DNA of 64,000 nt from assembly GCF_022921055.1 (NCBI RefSeq), contig NZ_CP095066.1, forward strand, positions 96,592 through 160,591, written 5' to 3'. The translations under genes were made by a program, and so were the position numbers. Under the pieces are notes generated by a model that made no database searches, was not told the DNA's origin, and was given only the letters and a program-made list of their open reading frames with translations. The DNA is from Hymenobacter volaticus (lineage in GTDB: Bacteria > Bacteroidota > Bacteroidia > Cytophagales > Hymenobacteraceae). Numbering within the stretch: position 1 is the stretch's first letter; each line of letters opens with the position of its first letter. Of this stretch, positions 48,236 through 56,732 are shown piece by piece.

Positions 48236-50470
48236 CAGGTTCGTGACCGCCGCTGTGTTCATGGCCCATGCGGCCGTATAGCTTTCGTCAGCTTCAGCCG
48301 TGTCCACCACCTGCAGGTTCTGTGCCTGGGCCTTGATTGCCAGCAACTGGCCAATGCTGAGTTTACTTTCAAGTTTGCGCAGCAGCGTCTGCACGCCTTC
48401 TAGGTTGAGGTTGCGCACCAGCTGACCCTGAAACGTCATTTCCAGCCACACGATCTCGCGTTGCGCCACATCGAGCACGCCAAACACGAGTCCCTTCGTC
48501 AGGCTCTTGGTGACACGTACCTGCTGCGCTACGCAAGACGGATCGTAGGCCACCCCGCTGCTGGAAATGCGCATGGGCTGCTGGCTGTTCATCCAGCCCA
48601 CCACCAGGTTCGGCGAAAGCGAACCCGAGGTGTACGCATTCGTGGTGAAGGTGACGTACCGCGCTTTGGCTTGCTGCAACGCAACCAAGTCGACCTCGAT
48701 GTACTCCGCTGTCCCGACTTGATCGGGAATGTATTGCATATCGCCACTGTGCTTACAACCGGTCACCACCAACTGGGAGAAGGAGCAGCTTTCCGTATGG
48801 GTCGCGTAGGACACGGTGCAGCTCAAATCCATATCTAAATGTTGGGCCGGGAGCCCCACCCCCCATTGCATAAATAGGCGCACGGTGTCGCCTGCCACGG
48901 GAAAACGGGTACCCATCAGGGCCGCCGACACGTCCTGCACGATCTCGCTCCGGTCCCCGATGGCAACCGGAATCTTGAACAGGACCGGGTCGATATAGAT
49001 CGTGTGATGCGCCGTCGGTTGAGCGGCAAACCGACGCTTCATAGCCAACAGGCACAGGTTGGCAACCGCCGCTTGCATGGCCTCTAGTTCCGGGGCTTCA
49101 TACAGCGAGAGCAGCTGGTTGGCCGGAATTTGTTTGCTCACGCTCCCGAGGGGTTTAACCACCCGTTTACTGTTCGGCACAAAGTAGGTGTCGGCGTACG
49201 AATTCAGCGTGAATACCAGGCGGGCAGGTACCTGGTCGATTACGTCGGCAAAGGCGGCCACCGTGGGCTCTGCCCCGAACCACAGCATGTTGGCAAACAG
49301 GGAACGGGCAAACAAGCCGGGCCGCTGCTGCAGCAAGGCCAAGGTCTGCGGTGCGTCCCCTTTGAGCCGATAATGGTTGACTCGTCCTTGCCACACCGGG
49401 TAGGCTTGGCGGTAGAACAAGTCCAGCGTCTCCCGCAGTTTGGTGTGGGCTGGCCGCTTGCTATACTCCGCTAGGCGCAGGGCCCGAATAAAGCGCACCC
49501 ACATCCCCCGCTTGGGGTGCATCATCTCGCAGAGTTGCGCCGGGCTTTGCGGCAGGGCCGTGAGCCAGTCAGCCACCATGACCGCTTCCCGGCGGCTGTA
49601 CTTGAGTTTCAGGCCCGCGGTGGCCTGCGTTTTCAGCTTGGCTTCTACTTGCGCGTTGCGATCGATCGTCCAGACGATGCTGCGGCTATTCTTCTGCTGG
49701 CGCTGCCGAATCGTTTTGGGTTCTACGAGCTGCAGCAACCCAGTCCGCTGGTACCATAAGTAGCGCAGGATGTCGGTGGGTGAGGTAAACAAGGCCTGCG
49801 CTTTCTCGGGCTGCTGCAAGTTGACATACGCTTCAATGACGGTCATGCGGGTTTCTTTCATGGCAATAGAAACCGACGCTGGCAGAGGCAACTCGGCCAG
49901 CAGGCGCGTCAGACTATCGCGCTGCGTAGCGTCCAGGGCCGTTTTCGACGTCAATAAGTCCCGCAAAAAGGCGGTGAGGTCCGCCTCCGTCCACAAGGCC
50001 AACACCTTGAGCTTGCTGGCTTGCCCCGTGTGCTCGAGCGTCGCGAATTCGAACGGCGTCCCGCAGAAAGGGCACCCGTTATAGCGTTCGAGCGGGAAGG
50101 TGTTGGGCGGAATGATATGGCCACAGGGCAAGCGAGTGCCTTTTGCTTGAAACAGCGTGGCGAAAAGAGTCAGCAGGTGATCCAGGGGCCCCTCGCCTGT
50201 GGGCGTGTCCCACGCCTTGACCAGCGGGGTCCAATTCTTCTGAACGCCCAGCACGTCGCGCACAACCGCCAGCAGGTGTGTCTGAAAAGCGGGCGTCGAC
50301 TGCTCGAGGGCGCGCAGCAACGGCTCCGACACGCCGTACCCGAGCTTGGCCAGATTGGCGACGAGTAAACCAGTGTCCTCCGACAAGGTAGAGGGCAGAG
50401 TGAAGGAAGCCGCCGCAGGAATATAGATGGCCTGCTGGCGTAGGCTAACTGTTAAGTAAGAAGCAGACAT
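48224..50470 (-). CDS. MXAN_6230/SCO0854-like RING/TerD-type protein
   Basis: A protein of 748 residues starting MSASYLTVSLRQQAIYIP. A RING-like zinc site lies at LPCGHIIPPNTFPLERYNGC plus PFC (Cys116, His118, Cys133, Cys136). The last ~180 residues resemble TerD-like domains (AEYIEVDLVALQQAKARYVT; LVVGWMNSQQPMRI). The family occurs in stress and conflict loci; its biochemical role is unproven. A RING is an E3-type fold, which is notable next to an E2-E1-JAB operon. ATG 50470 is chosen; the longer frame reads through the tRNA-like gene. It is convergent with, and overlaps the end of, the sacsin-like pseudogene. Confidence 0.72.
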   Translation of the reverse strand: MSASYLTVSLRQQAIYIPAAASFTLPSTLSEDTGLLVANLAKLGYGVSEPLLRALEQSTPAFQTHLLAVVRDVLGVQKNWTPLVKAWDTPTGEGPLDHLLTLFATLFQAKGTRLPCGHIIPPNTFPLERYNGCPFCGTPFEFATLEHTGQASKLKVLALWTEADLTAFLRDLLTSKTALDATQRDSLTRLLAELPLPASVSIAMKETRMTVIEAYVNLQQPEKAQALFTSPTDILRYLWYQRTGLLQLVEPKTIRQRQQKNSRSIVWTIDRNAQVEAKLKTQATAGLKLKYSRREAVMVADWLTALPQSPAQLCEMMHPKRGMWVRFIRALRLAEYSKRPAHTKLRETLDLFYRQAYPVWQGRVNHYRLKGDAPQTLALLQQRPGLFARSLFANMLWFGAEPTVAAFADVIDQVPARLVFTLNSYADTYFVPNSKRVVKPLGSVSKQIPANQLLSLYEAPELEAMQAAVANLCLLAMKRRFAAQPTAHHTIYIDPVLFKIPVAIGDRSEIVQDVSAALMGTRFPVAGDTVRLFMQWGVGLPAQHLDMDLSCTVSYATHTESCSFSQLVVTGCKHSGDMQYIPDQVGTAEYIEVDLVALQQAKARYVTFTTNAYTSGSLSPNLVVGWMNSQQPMRISSSGVAYDPSCVAQQVRVTKSLTKGLVFGVLDVAQREIVWLEMTFQGQLVRNLNLEGVQTLLRKLESKLSIGQLLAIKAQAQNLQVVDTAEADESYTAAWAMNTAAVTNLLVD

Positions 50471-50541
50471 ATAGGCCTGAGGAGGGATAGCAAAAATAGA
50501 GATCGGAACGCTGGTCCTCTTGCACCCTAAAACGAAGGGAG

Positions 50542-50653
50542 TGAAGCAGGTTGGATTCGAACCAACGACCCTAAAAACCAAGAAGGAAGCACAGGTTGAC
50601 CCGGGTGGGTAATTCGCGTGCTGTTTCATGCTCTACCCCTGAGCTACTGCTTC
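50542..50653 (-). tRNA. tRNA-like gene with enlarged anticodon arm
   Basis: On the minus strand the acceptor arm GAAGCAG/CTGCTTC pairs over 7 bp. The D arm is GCTC-AGGGGTA-GAGC and the T arm GTTGG-TTCGAAT-CCAAC pairs perfectly; an A follows as discriminator, without encoded CCA. The anticodon stem can form as GAAAC/GTTTT. Between its strands lie 44 bases instead of 7, including a further AGCAC/GTGCT stem. The tRNA identity cannot be read. It may be a pseudo-tRNA, a tRNA with an insertion, or an attachment-site relic next to the island. Confidence 0.6.
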
Positions 50654-51134
50654 TAGAAGGGCAGCCACACGCGCCGCGCCCGGAGCAAGACCAGGTAATT
50701 GGACAGCTGTTTTTTTTCAGAAAATGAAGTAAGCTATCCTTGACCTGGCCTTGTTCCGGGCGTGGCAACGTGCTACGACCAGCAGCGCAAGATAAGGGGA
50801 TTCTGCGTTCTGGCTCAACCGTGGCGCAACTCTTTCTAGTTGCCCGCAGTGGGGTCTAGGCAGGGCAGTCAACATTATACTACCTGCCTAGCGCTGTCCC
50901 AAGAAGTCAGCTTAAGAACGGTAAATGAGTCATTGATTCGCTAGACGATATAGTGGGACACTCCTTCGTGTAGTTTTACTCATTCAAAGGCTAATTAATC
51001 AAACGATATTCTGTCCACAGAAACGCTCCAATACCCGGACGTATATGGTCGAGCAGTGGATAGTTATTGGACTCCTTTACTACAAGCTTGGTAGGAGTTG
51101 AAGCCGTGTAGGGTGTACTATCCACGCTTTACGC
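50654..51134. other. Intergenic; contains a long inverted repeat only
   Basis: Non-coding as far as can be seen, apart from the imperfect hairpin at 50677-50762. Confidence 0.4.
50677..50762. repeat. Imperfect 20-bp inverted repeat (long hairpin) beside the tRNA-like gene
   Basis: Arms CGCCCGGAGCAAGACCAGGT and ACCTGGCCTTGTTCCGGGCG pair with two mismatches, both G-T compatible. A 46-base AT-rich centre separates them. It could be a structured RNA or a mobile-element relic. Confidence 0.5.
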
Positions 51135-51320
51135 TTAATTCGGTACCAAGCGAACGGGTTCCGGGTTAAGTATGCGAGCCATCCAATAGCCGATCCACAC
51201 CTCGAGCAGCACCAGCGTGACGACCCTAATGCGGTACCCGACACTCGTGTTGGCAAAGTGACCGAGCACACCCGACGCTTCCACGAGCAGAAACAAGCCC
51301 ATTAACAGCAACAAGAGCAA
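51135..51320 (-). CDS. Possible small membrane protein or fragment
   Basis: A 61-residue frame with two hydrophobic stretches (LLLLMGLFLLVEASGVLG and VVTLVLLEVWIGYWMARIL). The only start is a TTG; the open frame extends about 12 codons further upstream without an ATG. It may be the end of a decayed membrane protein. Confidence 0.3.
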   Translation of the reverse strand: MLLLLLMGLFLLVEASGVLGHFANTSVGYRIRVVTLVLLEVWIGYWMARILNPEPVRLVPN

Positions 51321-51613
51321 CCGGCGGTGGGTGCCGGCTAAGATCCCGAGCCGGAACTACGCACTAGTGCGCAGCAACCAAACTACTCTTCACTGCAGGC
51401 GTTGAAGTAGTGCAGAAGGATGCAAGGCCGAAACGGTGGGGGACGCTGAGCTCAGACAACAAACTCGATCAGGCCAGTGGGAGCGTAACCTCCTCGTGGT
51501 ACCCGCTTGCCGCGTGTAAAGGAGATGTACGGTAGGTGATCGACTCCGGACCCGAGTAGCTAAAATACGCTTTCTTTGCGCACTGCCCCCTACCAGTGAA
51601 TTCCAACCACCTG

Positions 51614-52033
51614 ATGGCGACTTCTCGCGCAGCTTTTTGCGCCATGCCTCTCGCCCAGCAAGCCGGCGTGCTGTTCACGGAAGGCACCTTGCTGGCTAGC
51701 CGTTGGGAAAGAAACCGCGCGGTAGGCTTCTACCAGGTAGGCGATTTCTACTGCGAGCTTTGCTACGACACCACTACCTATGCGCTGCTCTGGGCCCGCC
51801 TCTCTCAGCACTCAGGGGGTGCGGGGGGACGCAGGCGCGGCTGGTTGACCGTAGCCGTAGCACTGGGAAAGAGCGCGCAATCAAAACGGCCGGTACTACA
51901 CGCGCTAGGAGACCGTTGCTTGAGGAGCGGGGAAAGCCGCCCTTGGGTGAACAGAACTCGGGTAAGAACTACAAAGGGGGAGCACAGACAAAGGCTTTGG
52001 CCATTTGCAATAGGGCGCTATCGCTCCCGCTGA
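51614..52033 (+). CDS. Possible small protein, C-terminal part doubtful
   Basis: The first ~65 residues (from MATSRAAFCAMPLAQQAGVL; includes VGFYQVGDFYCELCYDTTTY) resemble a type of ~80-residue hypothetical protein that I recall from Hymenobacter. After WARLSQHSGG the frame becomes Arg/Gly-rich and looks non-coding, so a frame break is likely near 51815. Overlap with the convergent BLUF gene also argues that the real gene ends earlier. Confidence 0.3.
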   Translation: MATSRAAFCAMPLAQQAGVLFTEGTLLASRWERNRAVGFYQVGDFYCELCYDTTTYALLWARLSQHSGGAGGRRRGWLTVAVALGKSAQSKRPVLHALGDRCLRSGESRPWVNRTRVRTTKGEHRQRLWPFAIGRYRSR

Positions 52034-52391
52034 AGGAGGCCGTCGTGAAGTCAACTTGGGCAACGGGCAGGTAGCCGCTTAAATACGTGAATTTCTCCTC
52101 GGATACCGTCTCAAAGGCCATGCTCCACTCCGCAAAGCTGCGGTGCGTGACGGGTTTATCCGCCAGCTTGATGAGGCCCGTATGTCGGGGGTCTTGGGCT
52201 AGTTTCGAGTAGAGCCGTGCCACGTCAACTTCTTCGCCCTCTAGGAGCTGCATAAACTGCGGGGCACAATACAGGAGGATACCCGTGATGTTACGCTCTT
52301 GGTTATTAACTCGGGATTTCTCCAGTAAACTTTGCAATGCATCCTCGCACAGGGAGGCGCTAACTTGGCTTAAGTAAAGAATATGGTGCAT
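51969..52391 (-). CDS. BLUF domain blue-light sensor
   Basis: A protein of 140 residues, almost entirely a BLUF domain that binds FAD. The photoactive residues are present: Tyr6 (LYLSQ), Asn30 (RVNNQERNITGILLY), Gln48 (QFMQLLEGE) and the Trp/Met pair in EWSMAF (Trp89, Met91). Short BLUF proteins have no output domain and signal by binding partners. No partner gene is adjacent. The start MHHILYLSQV is standard for the family. It stands alone in a sparse region. Confidence 0.88.
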   Translation of the reverse strand: MHHILYLSQVSASLCEDALQSLLEKSRVNNQERNITGILLYCAPQFMQLLEGEEVDVARLYSKLAQDPRHTGLIKLADKPVTHRSFAEWSMAFETVSEEKFTYLSGYLPVAQVDFTTASFSGSDSALLQMAKAFVCAPPL

Positions 52392-52988
52392 AGGCAGAGT
52401 AGAAAATAAAGTAGGGTGGCAGTTAAATCCTCGATTAGATAGGGCTAGCGTACGTAGGCAGCACGAAGATAATGTAGAAATTCACGTACAAGGATCAAGC
52501 CAACCGCTGTATTTTACCTAGTTAACTCTGCCGCAAATAAATTGGACATAAATAAGATACCTTGAGGTCTACTCTACCAGTGGTACGCAATAGCTAAGCC
52601 GCTGCAACCTGATCCAACAACGTCGGCTTTTTCTAAACGTCCCTTGTAAGACGTCTAAGCCCTCCTATGTACTCGTTCTAAAGGCCCCCTAATTAGGGGA
52701 ATTGATACGCCAGAGATACTCACAGGCGAAACAGAAGACCGTGCCGACTGGCGACAGCGCCGCGAAATCCTCCTGGCTTCAATCAGTTCAGCGCTGAGCG
52801 CCATAGAAAGGCGGAAAGAGTTGTCAACAGGAAAAGGTCAACTCCTGCCAGGGCAGCGGTCCATTCGGCTAGAAAAATGCACCAACAACAGGACGGACAA
52901 GACCTGGGTAGGCCTCAAATAAGGTGACCGTTGCAGTGACCTACCGCACTTCTATTTAGTTGAACGCGGAGCCACCCCATCGTGGGGA
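52392..52988. other. Intergenic, nothing recognised
   Basis: About 600 bases between divergent BLUF and SUKH genes, without a recognised repeat or RNA. Confidence 0.35.
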
Positions 52989-53510
52989 ATGGTTGTTGCC
53001 TCGCAGGGCAGCCTGGTTGCGTGGTGCCGGTTATCGCGTAGGCAGCGGCAAGCCATTGCGTGCCCGTCCGTGGGCGTGCCCTACGTGCAGCAGGTGATCA
53101 CCGCCCATGGGGTCACCTTACCCGCTGATTTTGTAGCGTTCTATAGTAAAGCCAATGGCACGCCCGAGCTCTATCCCGAAGGAGTGGATGAGAACTTCTG
53201 CTCGTTTCTACCAGTGGAAGCTTTGCAAACCGAGGTGCAAGAATGGCTGGTTGTGACAGCGAAAGCCGCCACGCGGCAACAAGCGAGGGTAACCGTGTTT
53301 ATCAGCTTTCTGCATGCCTGTTGGGAATATGGGGTGCTGACGGAAGACCAGGGCGAAGGGTATCGAATCGGCATCCTGCCGGGCGCAAACGAATTTGTGG
53401 TACTCACTACTTCCTTAGCGACCTTCTTGCAGTGGTATGTCGAGGATGCCGATGTGCTCTATGACTCGAGTCATCCTTTCACGGAATTGGGACGCGCCGC
53501 CCAACCATAG
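52989..53510 (+). CDS. SMI1/KNR4 (SUKH) family protein
   Basis: A protein of 173 residues. The SUKH signature appears in LPADFVAFYSKANGTPELYP (a substrate-facing helix) and in NFCSFLPVEAL; the C-terminal segment includes EFVVLTTSLATFLQWYV. SUKH proteins often serve as immunity proteins against contact-dependent toxins, but no toxin gene is adjacent. The ATG at 52989 is used; the first ~30 residues are not typical, so the start may be further downstream. Confidence 0.75.
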   Translation: MVVASQGSLVAWCRLSRRQRQAIACPSVGVPYVQQVITAHGVTLPADFVAFYSKANGTPELYPEGVDENFCSFLPVEALQTEVQEWLVVTAKAATRQQARVTVFISFLHACWEYGVLTEDQGEGYRIGILPGANEFVVLTTSLATFLQWYVEDADVLYDSSHPFTELGRAAQP

Positions 53511-54394
53511 CCCCTCGTTCGTCAAGTTTCTTCAGCTAACCGTCAGCTATAGTAGGTGACAAGAGTGATCTGAACAGGTGTTGAATGCACGTTTCTAAAA
53601 TGACAATCGGCTAGACAACCTCTGCCGGGTGGAAGTCGAAGTTACTTAGGGTAGCGGAAGAAGCCGGTCCCGCTACACCAAACGAGCTCTTGACAGGCGG
53701 AGACCGTGACGCCGTTGGCAACAACTCGTAGGAGCGTCTCGTAGGCTTGAAACGCTAAGCCGGGTTAACAGGAGGTGTTTGCCGGCCCTAGCGCATCTGC
53801 TGCAACACCAAAGCCCCACTCTAATCCGAGTGGGGCTTCCTGCTTCACCGTAGATAGGTCTGTTAGACTAAGCAAGAGGGGAGCCCCTCATGGCGTCACC
53901 CGGTAGGATACTACAAGTTCAATTCATCCACACCTGGAAATTAACCATGTAGGTAATACTGGTCGGGCAGCCAGTGGGTCAGGCGGCTGCCGTAGGCTTC
54001 AGTGCCTTCGGCTCGGCGCTTGTGCCTAGTTTGCACTGCATCGGCGCCGCTCTGGTAATGCCGGCAGGTGTCCTCTAGCTATTGGGTGATGCGGAGCAAG
54101 CATAAAATGTGTAGGAGGAAGTGGATCAATGCCTCAAGAAGTGCTTTGGTAAAGAAAACGCAGGGAAAGTAATAGTAGGCATCTCATCATGTTGTCCGCA
54201 CTCGGGCTACGCGTGATAAGGCCCCCTTAACGAAGGGAATGTCGGGGCTCTGTTTGCTTATCTTTAGCCTTTGTCGATACGAAGCATGAAGCACCGAAAC
54301 TTCCTCTCAACCAAACGCAGTTTATAGCGGATTTAGCCGAGCAGTTTCTCCCGATTGGGGCGGAGGTCTTGGAGGAGGACTACATGCCTGCTCC
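53511..54394. other. Gene-poor stretch
   Basis: About 880 bases containing a terminator hairpin (53811) and a possible coding fragment at about 54275-54406 (LPLNQTQFIADLAEQFLPIG in one frame), which is too short and isolated to call. No RNA gene was recognised. Confidence 0.35.
53811..53838. terminator. Intrinsic terminator hairpin
   Basis: A perfect 10-bp stem (AAGCCCCACT / AGTGGGGCTT) with an 8-base loop. It lies 300 bases after the SUKH gene; no nearer gene is recognised. Confidence 0.6.
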
Positions 54395-54625
54395 AGGTGC
54401 GTAGTGGGCGGGCACCTGGACGCCCAAATGCCCACCGAATTGCTGCCTCATGGCAGCGCGTTTGCCAACTGTGAAGAGGCACGACTGGAGGTGGCCTACT
54501 ACCTCGACACCTACTTCAACCTTGACGGCCGATACTCCGCCTTGAATTACCGCTCGCCTCATTAATTTGAACTCGACTTCAAAATCAACTTTTTTAGCTC
54601 ACTGTCCGTTTTTACTGGACTATCC
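54395..54625 (+). pseudogene. IS3-family transposase (OrfB) C-terminal remnant
   Basis: One frame encodes TELLPHGSAFANCEEARLEV and YYLDTYFNLDGRYSALNYRS, which parallel the C-terminal end of IS3-type integrase-domain transposases (TLK-TELV...RHSALGYRSPAQFE). A TAA replaces the expected Gln codon before FELDF. Neither the catalytic DDE domain nor intact ends are present. Confidence 0.7.
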
Positions 54626-54679
54626 AGTTCTCCGCCGCAGATCACCCGGCGTCGCGGAAGTAGCAGAACTCCTTGCATT

Positions 54680-54761
54680 AAAAAAATAGCGACCAAGAAG
54701 GAGCCCCGGCGCTAAGGCATCTACCTTAGCGCCGGGGCTCCTTCTTGGTCGCTATTTTTTT
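54680..54761. terminator. Perfect 38-bp hairpin, bidirectional terminator
   Basis: Two 38-base arms match perfectly around a 6-base loop (CATCTA), starting with seven A and ending with seven T. It works as an intrinsic terminator in both directions, with a GC-rich core GGAGCCCCGGCGCTAAGG. It ends the minus-strand DUF5777 operon 41 bases downstream of its last stop codon. Confidence 0.85.
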
Positions 54762-54801
54762 ATTTGCTTCTCTGCTTGCATAGAGCACAGCAGCGCTGCC
54801 A

Positions 54802-55731
54802 CTATTTTCGGAAGCCTTGCTTGGGGCGGATAGTGAAGTTGCGGTTCACGTTGAAGCCGAAATACAGGTCCCCGTTGAAGAAGTTGCCGCGTGTGCCGCT
54901 CACGAAGAACTTCTCGATCATGCCCTGCGAGTTGGTTACGTGCAACTGGAACACGTGCCCCCCGGTCTCTAAGTCCACTCCCAAGGCCAGCGCGTTGCGC
55001 ACGCCCGTGGGTTTGCCCGCCGGCAGCAGGTAGTAGTACTCGGCGTTGAGCGAGGTGCGTTTGGTGAGCTTCTGGCGGCCGCCAAAGCCGAGGGCGTACA
55101 CGTCATTGTGCTCCTGCGCCGTGGCCACCAGGTTGCTGTGCACCAGCGTGGGCATGAGTTGCAACGACAAATCCGAGCTGAACTTGCGCGCGATCAGTGC
55201 CTGATACGTATAGGCCAGGCGCCGGGGCAAGGTATGCTCGTACGTATCACTGTACTTGAGCGAGTTCAGGGCCGAAGAAGCAAACAAGGTCACGGATAGG
55301 GGAACCGGGTGCGCCCCCGTGCTCTGCCGAAGAGCTTTATACTTAAGGAAGCCATCGAACGTCTTTTCCAACGAGCTTCGTCCCACGCCGGCGGTGAGCC
55401 GATCCGTCAGCCCGTACTCGAAGCCCAGCCGCAGGGTGGCTTGGTCGAGGCCGAAGAAGTTGTAAGCGCCACTGTTGAGGGTGCCAAAGCGGTGGGAAAT
55501 CAAGAATACCATCGTGCCCTGGCCGGGCGTCTGCACGGTGTGGCCGCTGATGAGCCGCGTGCTCTTGAAAGTGGCGTCGACCACTTCGGTGCCAGTGGGC
55601 TTAACTTCCTGCGTTTCTAGTTGAGTCAACAAGTCGGCTTGGGCACGGGCTTGCCGGGCGCCGCCTAGGAGGCCGGTAAGCAGAAACATAAAAGTCAGCC
55701 GGCGTGCGGATAGCGGGTAAAAACAAGACAT
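54802..55731 (-). CDS. DUF5777 family beta-barrel protein, copy 1
   Basis: A protein of 309 residues with a signal peptide (FMFLLTGLLGGARQARA) and a beta-rich body starting DLLTQLETQEVKPTGTEVVD. DUF5777 proteins are Bacteroidota outer-membrane barrels of unknown role. A paralogue at 61223 is identical over most of its length, differing in the signal peptide, the next ~20 residues and a short middle segment (STGAHPVPL versus TTGLHAMPV). It is the last gene of the cytochrome c-YceI-DUF5777 unit. Confidence 0.82.
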   Translation of the reverse strand: MSCFYPLSARRLTFMFLLTGLLGGARQARAQADLLTQLETQEVKPTGTEVVDATFKSTRLISGHTVQTPGQGTMVFLISHRFGTLNSGAYNFFGLDQATLRLGFEYGLTDRLTAGVGRSSLEKTFDGFLKYKALRQSTGAHPVPLSVTLFASSALNSLKYSDTYEHTLPRRLAYTYQALIARKFSSDLSLQLMPTLVHSNLVATAQEHNDVYALGFGGRQKLTKRTSLNAEYYYLLPAGKPTGVRNALALGVDLETGGHVFQLHVTNSQGMIEKFFVSGTRGNFFNGDLYFGFNVNRNFTIRPKQGFRK

Positions 55732-55747
55732 ATAAACGTAGGATAAG

Positions 55748-56323
55748 TTACTTGGTAAGACTGAGCTGCGCGATCGGCTCACAGGAGAGGGCCAGGCGGA
55801 TGCCGACAATCTTGGCAATGTTTTCGCGCACGAGCAGCGGGATCTCGATGTTGTAGTCGGCCGGCGCGACGCTGAAGTAGGCGTGCACCAGCAGGCTGCC
55901 TTTCTGCAGCTCCAGCGCCCCGGGGACCTGCACATGCTTGGTGACGCCGTGGATCGTTATGTCGCCTTCCACCGTGACCCGCTGCGAGCCGCCTTTCTGC
56001 AGCGCCTCCATGTTCAGGTCCAGGATGCGACCCGAGAAGGAGGACTTGGGAAAGCGGCCCGACTCCATGTAGTTTTCGTTGAAGTGCTCCTGCATGAGCG
56101 TGCGCTTGAACTGAAACGACTTGATGGGAATCGTAAAGGCCACTTGGTTGCTGTTCAAGTCCACCAGGGCCGCCACTTGCTCGGTGCGGGCTTCAATGTC
56201 TTCCAGGATGCTGGTGGAGAAAAAGGTGACCACTCCGTCGCGGGTAAGGTACTTCTGGGCGTGGGCTTTGGGCACGCACAACAGCCACAGCACGAGCAGT
56301 GGCCAGCAATAGATGGGTTTCAT
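55748..56323 (-). CDS. YceI family protein, copy 1
   Basis: A protein of 191 residues with a signal peptide (MKPIYCWPLLVLWLLCVPKAHA) and a YceI-type lipocalin-like domain (VAFTIPIKSFQFKRTLMQEH; GDITIHGVTKHVQVPGALEL). YceI proteins bind isoprenoid chains, possibly quinones, in the periplasm. ATG 56323 is chosen at the signal peptide. The protein is identical to copy 2 at 62167. It lies between cytochrome c-like and DUF5777 genes in one transcription unit. Confidence 0.87.
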   Translation of the reverse strand: MKPIYCWPLLVLWLLCVPKAHAQKYLTRDGVVTFFSTSILEDIEARTEQVAALVDLNSNQVAFTIPIKSFQFKRTLMQEHFNENYMESGRFPKSSFSGRILDLNMEALQKGGSQRVTVEGDITIHGVTKHVQVPGALELQKGSLLVHAYFSVAPADYNIEIPLLVRENIAKIVGIRLALSCEPIAQLSLTK

Positions 56324-56343
56324 AAAGGGGAGGCTGGCTGCGC

Positions 56344-56712
56344 TTAGTTGTTGAGAGCGCCGGCATCCACCCACTGTTTGAGCAAGGCGATGTCACAGGC
56401 CGAGAGTTTGGCCCCATCCTTGGGCATCTGGGCAAAGCCCGGGGCGTGGCTGACCACGCCCAGCAACTGGCCCGTGCCGGCGCGGCGCTTGAGTTCGGCG
56501 AAGTCTTCCAGGTTCACCCCGCCCGTAACCAGCGTGGAGCTGTGGCAGGTGCGGCAGTTGCGGTCGAGCAAGGGAGAGACGGCCAGTGAATACGACGCGA
56601 CGGCCGGGGGCGTACAAGGGGCCTTGGGTGCTAGCTCTTCTGCACTGTCATAACTGCAGCCAGCCACTAGAAGGGTAATCAGAAACGAAATCCAACAAGT
56701 AAAACGGTTCAT
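56344..56712 (-). CDS. Small c-type cytochrome lipoprotein, copy 1
   Basis: A protein of 122 residues with a lipobox (LLVAGC) and one heme c site CRTCH (LLDRNCRTCHSSTLVTGG); Met residues later (AQMPKDGAKLSACD) could supply the axial ligand. It is a membrane-anchored electron carrier of the cytochrome c planctomycete-type or c-domain group. It differs from copy 2 only at its start: MNRFTCW here, MINRFTCW there. It is transcribed first in its cassette. A 20-bp inverted repeat lies just upstream. Confidence 0.82.
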   Translation of the reverse strand: MNRFTCWISFLITLLVAGCSYDSAEELAPKAPCTPPAVASYSLAVSPLLDRNCRTCHSSTLVTGGVNLEDFAELKRRAGTGQLLGVVSHAPGFAQMPKDGAKLSACDIALLKQWVDAGALNN

Positions 56713-56732
56713 AAATAAGTGTGTAGGCCAAG

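Larger units (their letters stand above)
54802..56709 (-). repeat. 1.9-kb duplicated gene cassette, copy 1
   Basis: Contains DUF5777, YceI and cytochrome c-like genes. It is nearly identical to 61223-63129. Identity is lost at the 5' end of the DUF5777 gene and again exactly at the cytochrome c start codon, where upstream sequences become unrelated. Confidence 0.9.

Noticed and set aside
48224..50629. Longer start for the RING/TerD-like protein at 50629
   Set aside because: The extra 53 codons are read out of the tRNA-like gene and its spacer, so ATG 50470 is preferred.
54275..54406. Short open frame with LPLNQTQFIADLAEQF
   Set aside because: Too short and isolated to call; perhaps a remnant of a decayed gene, noted under the gene-poor stretch.
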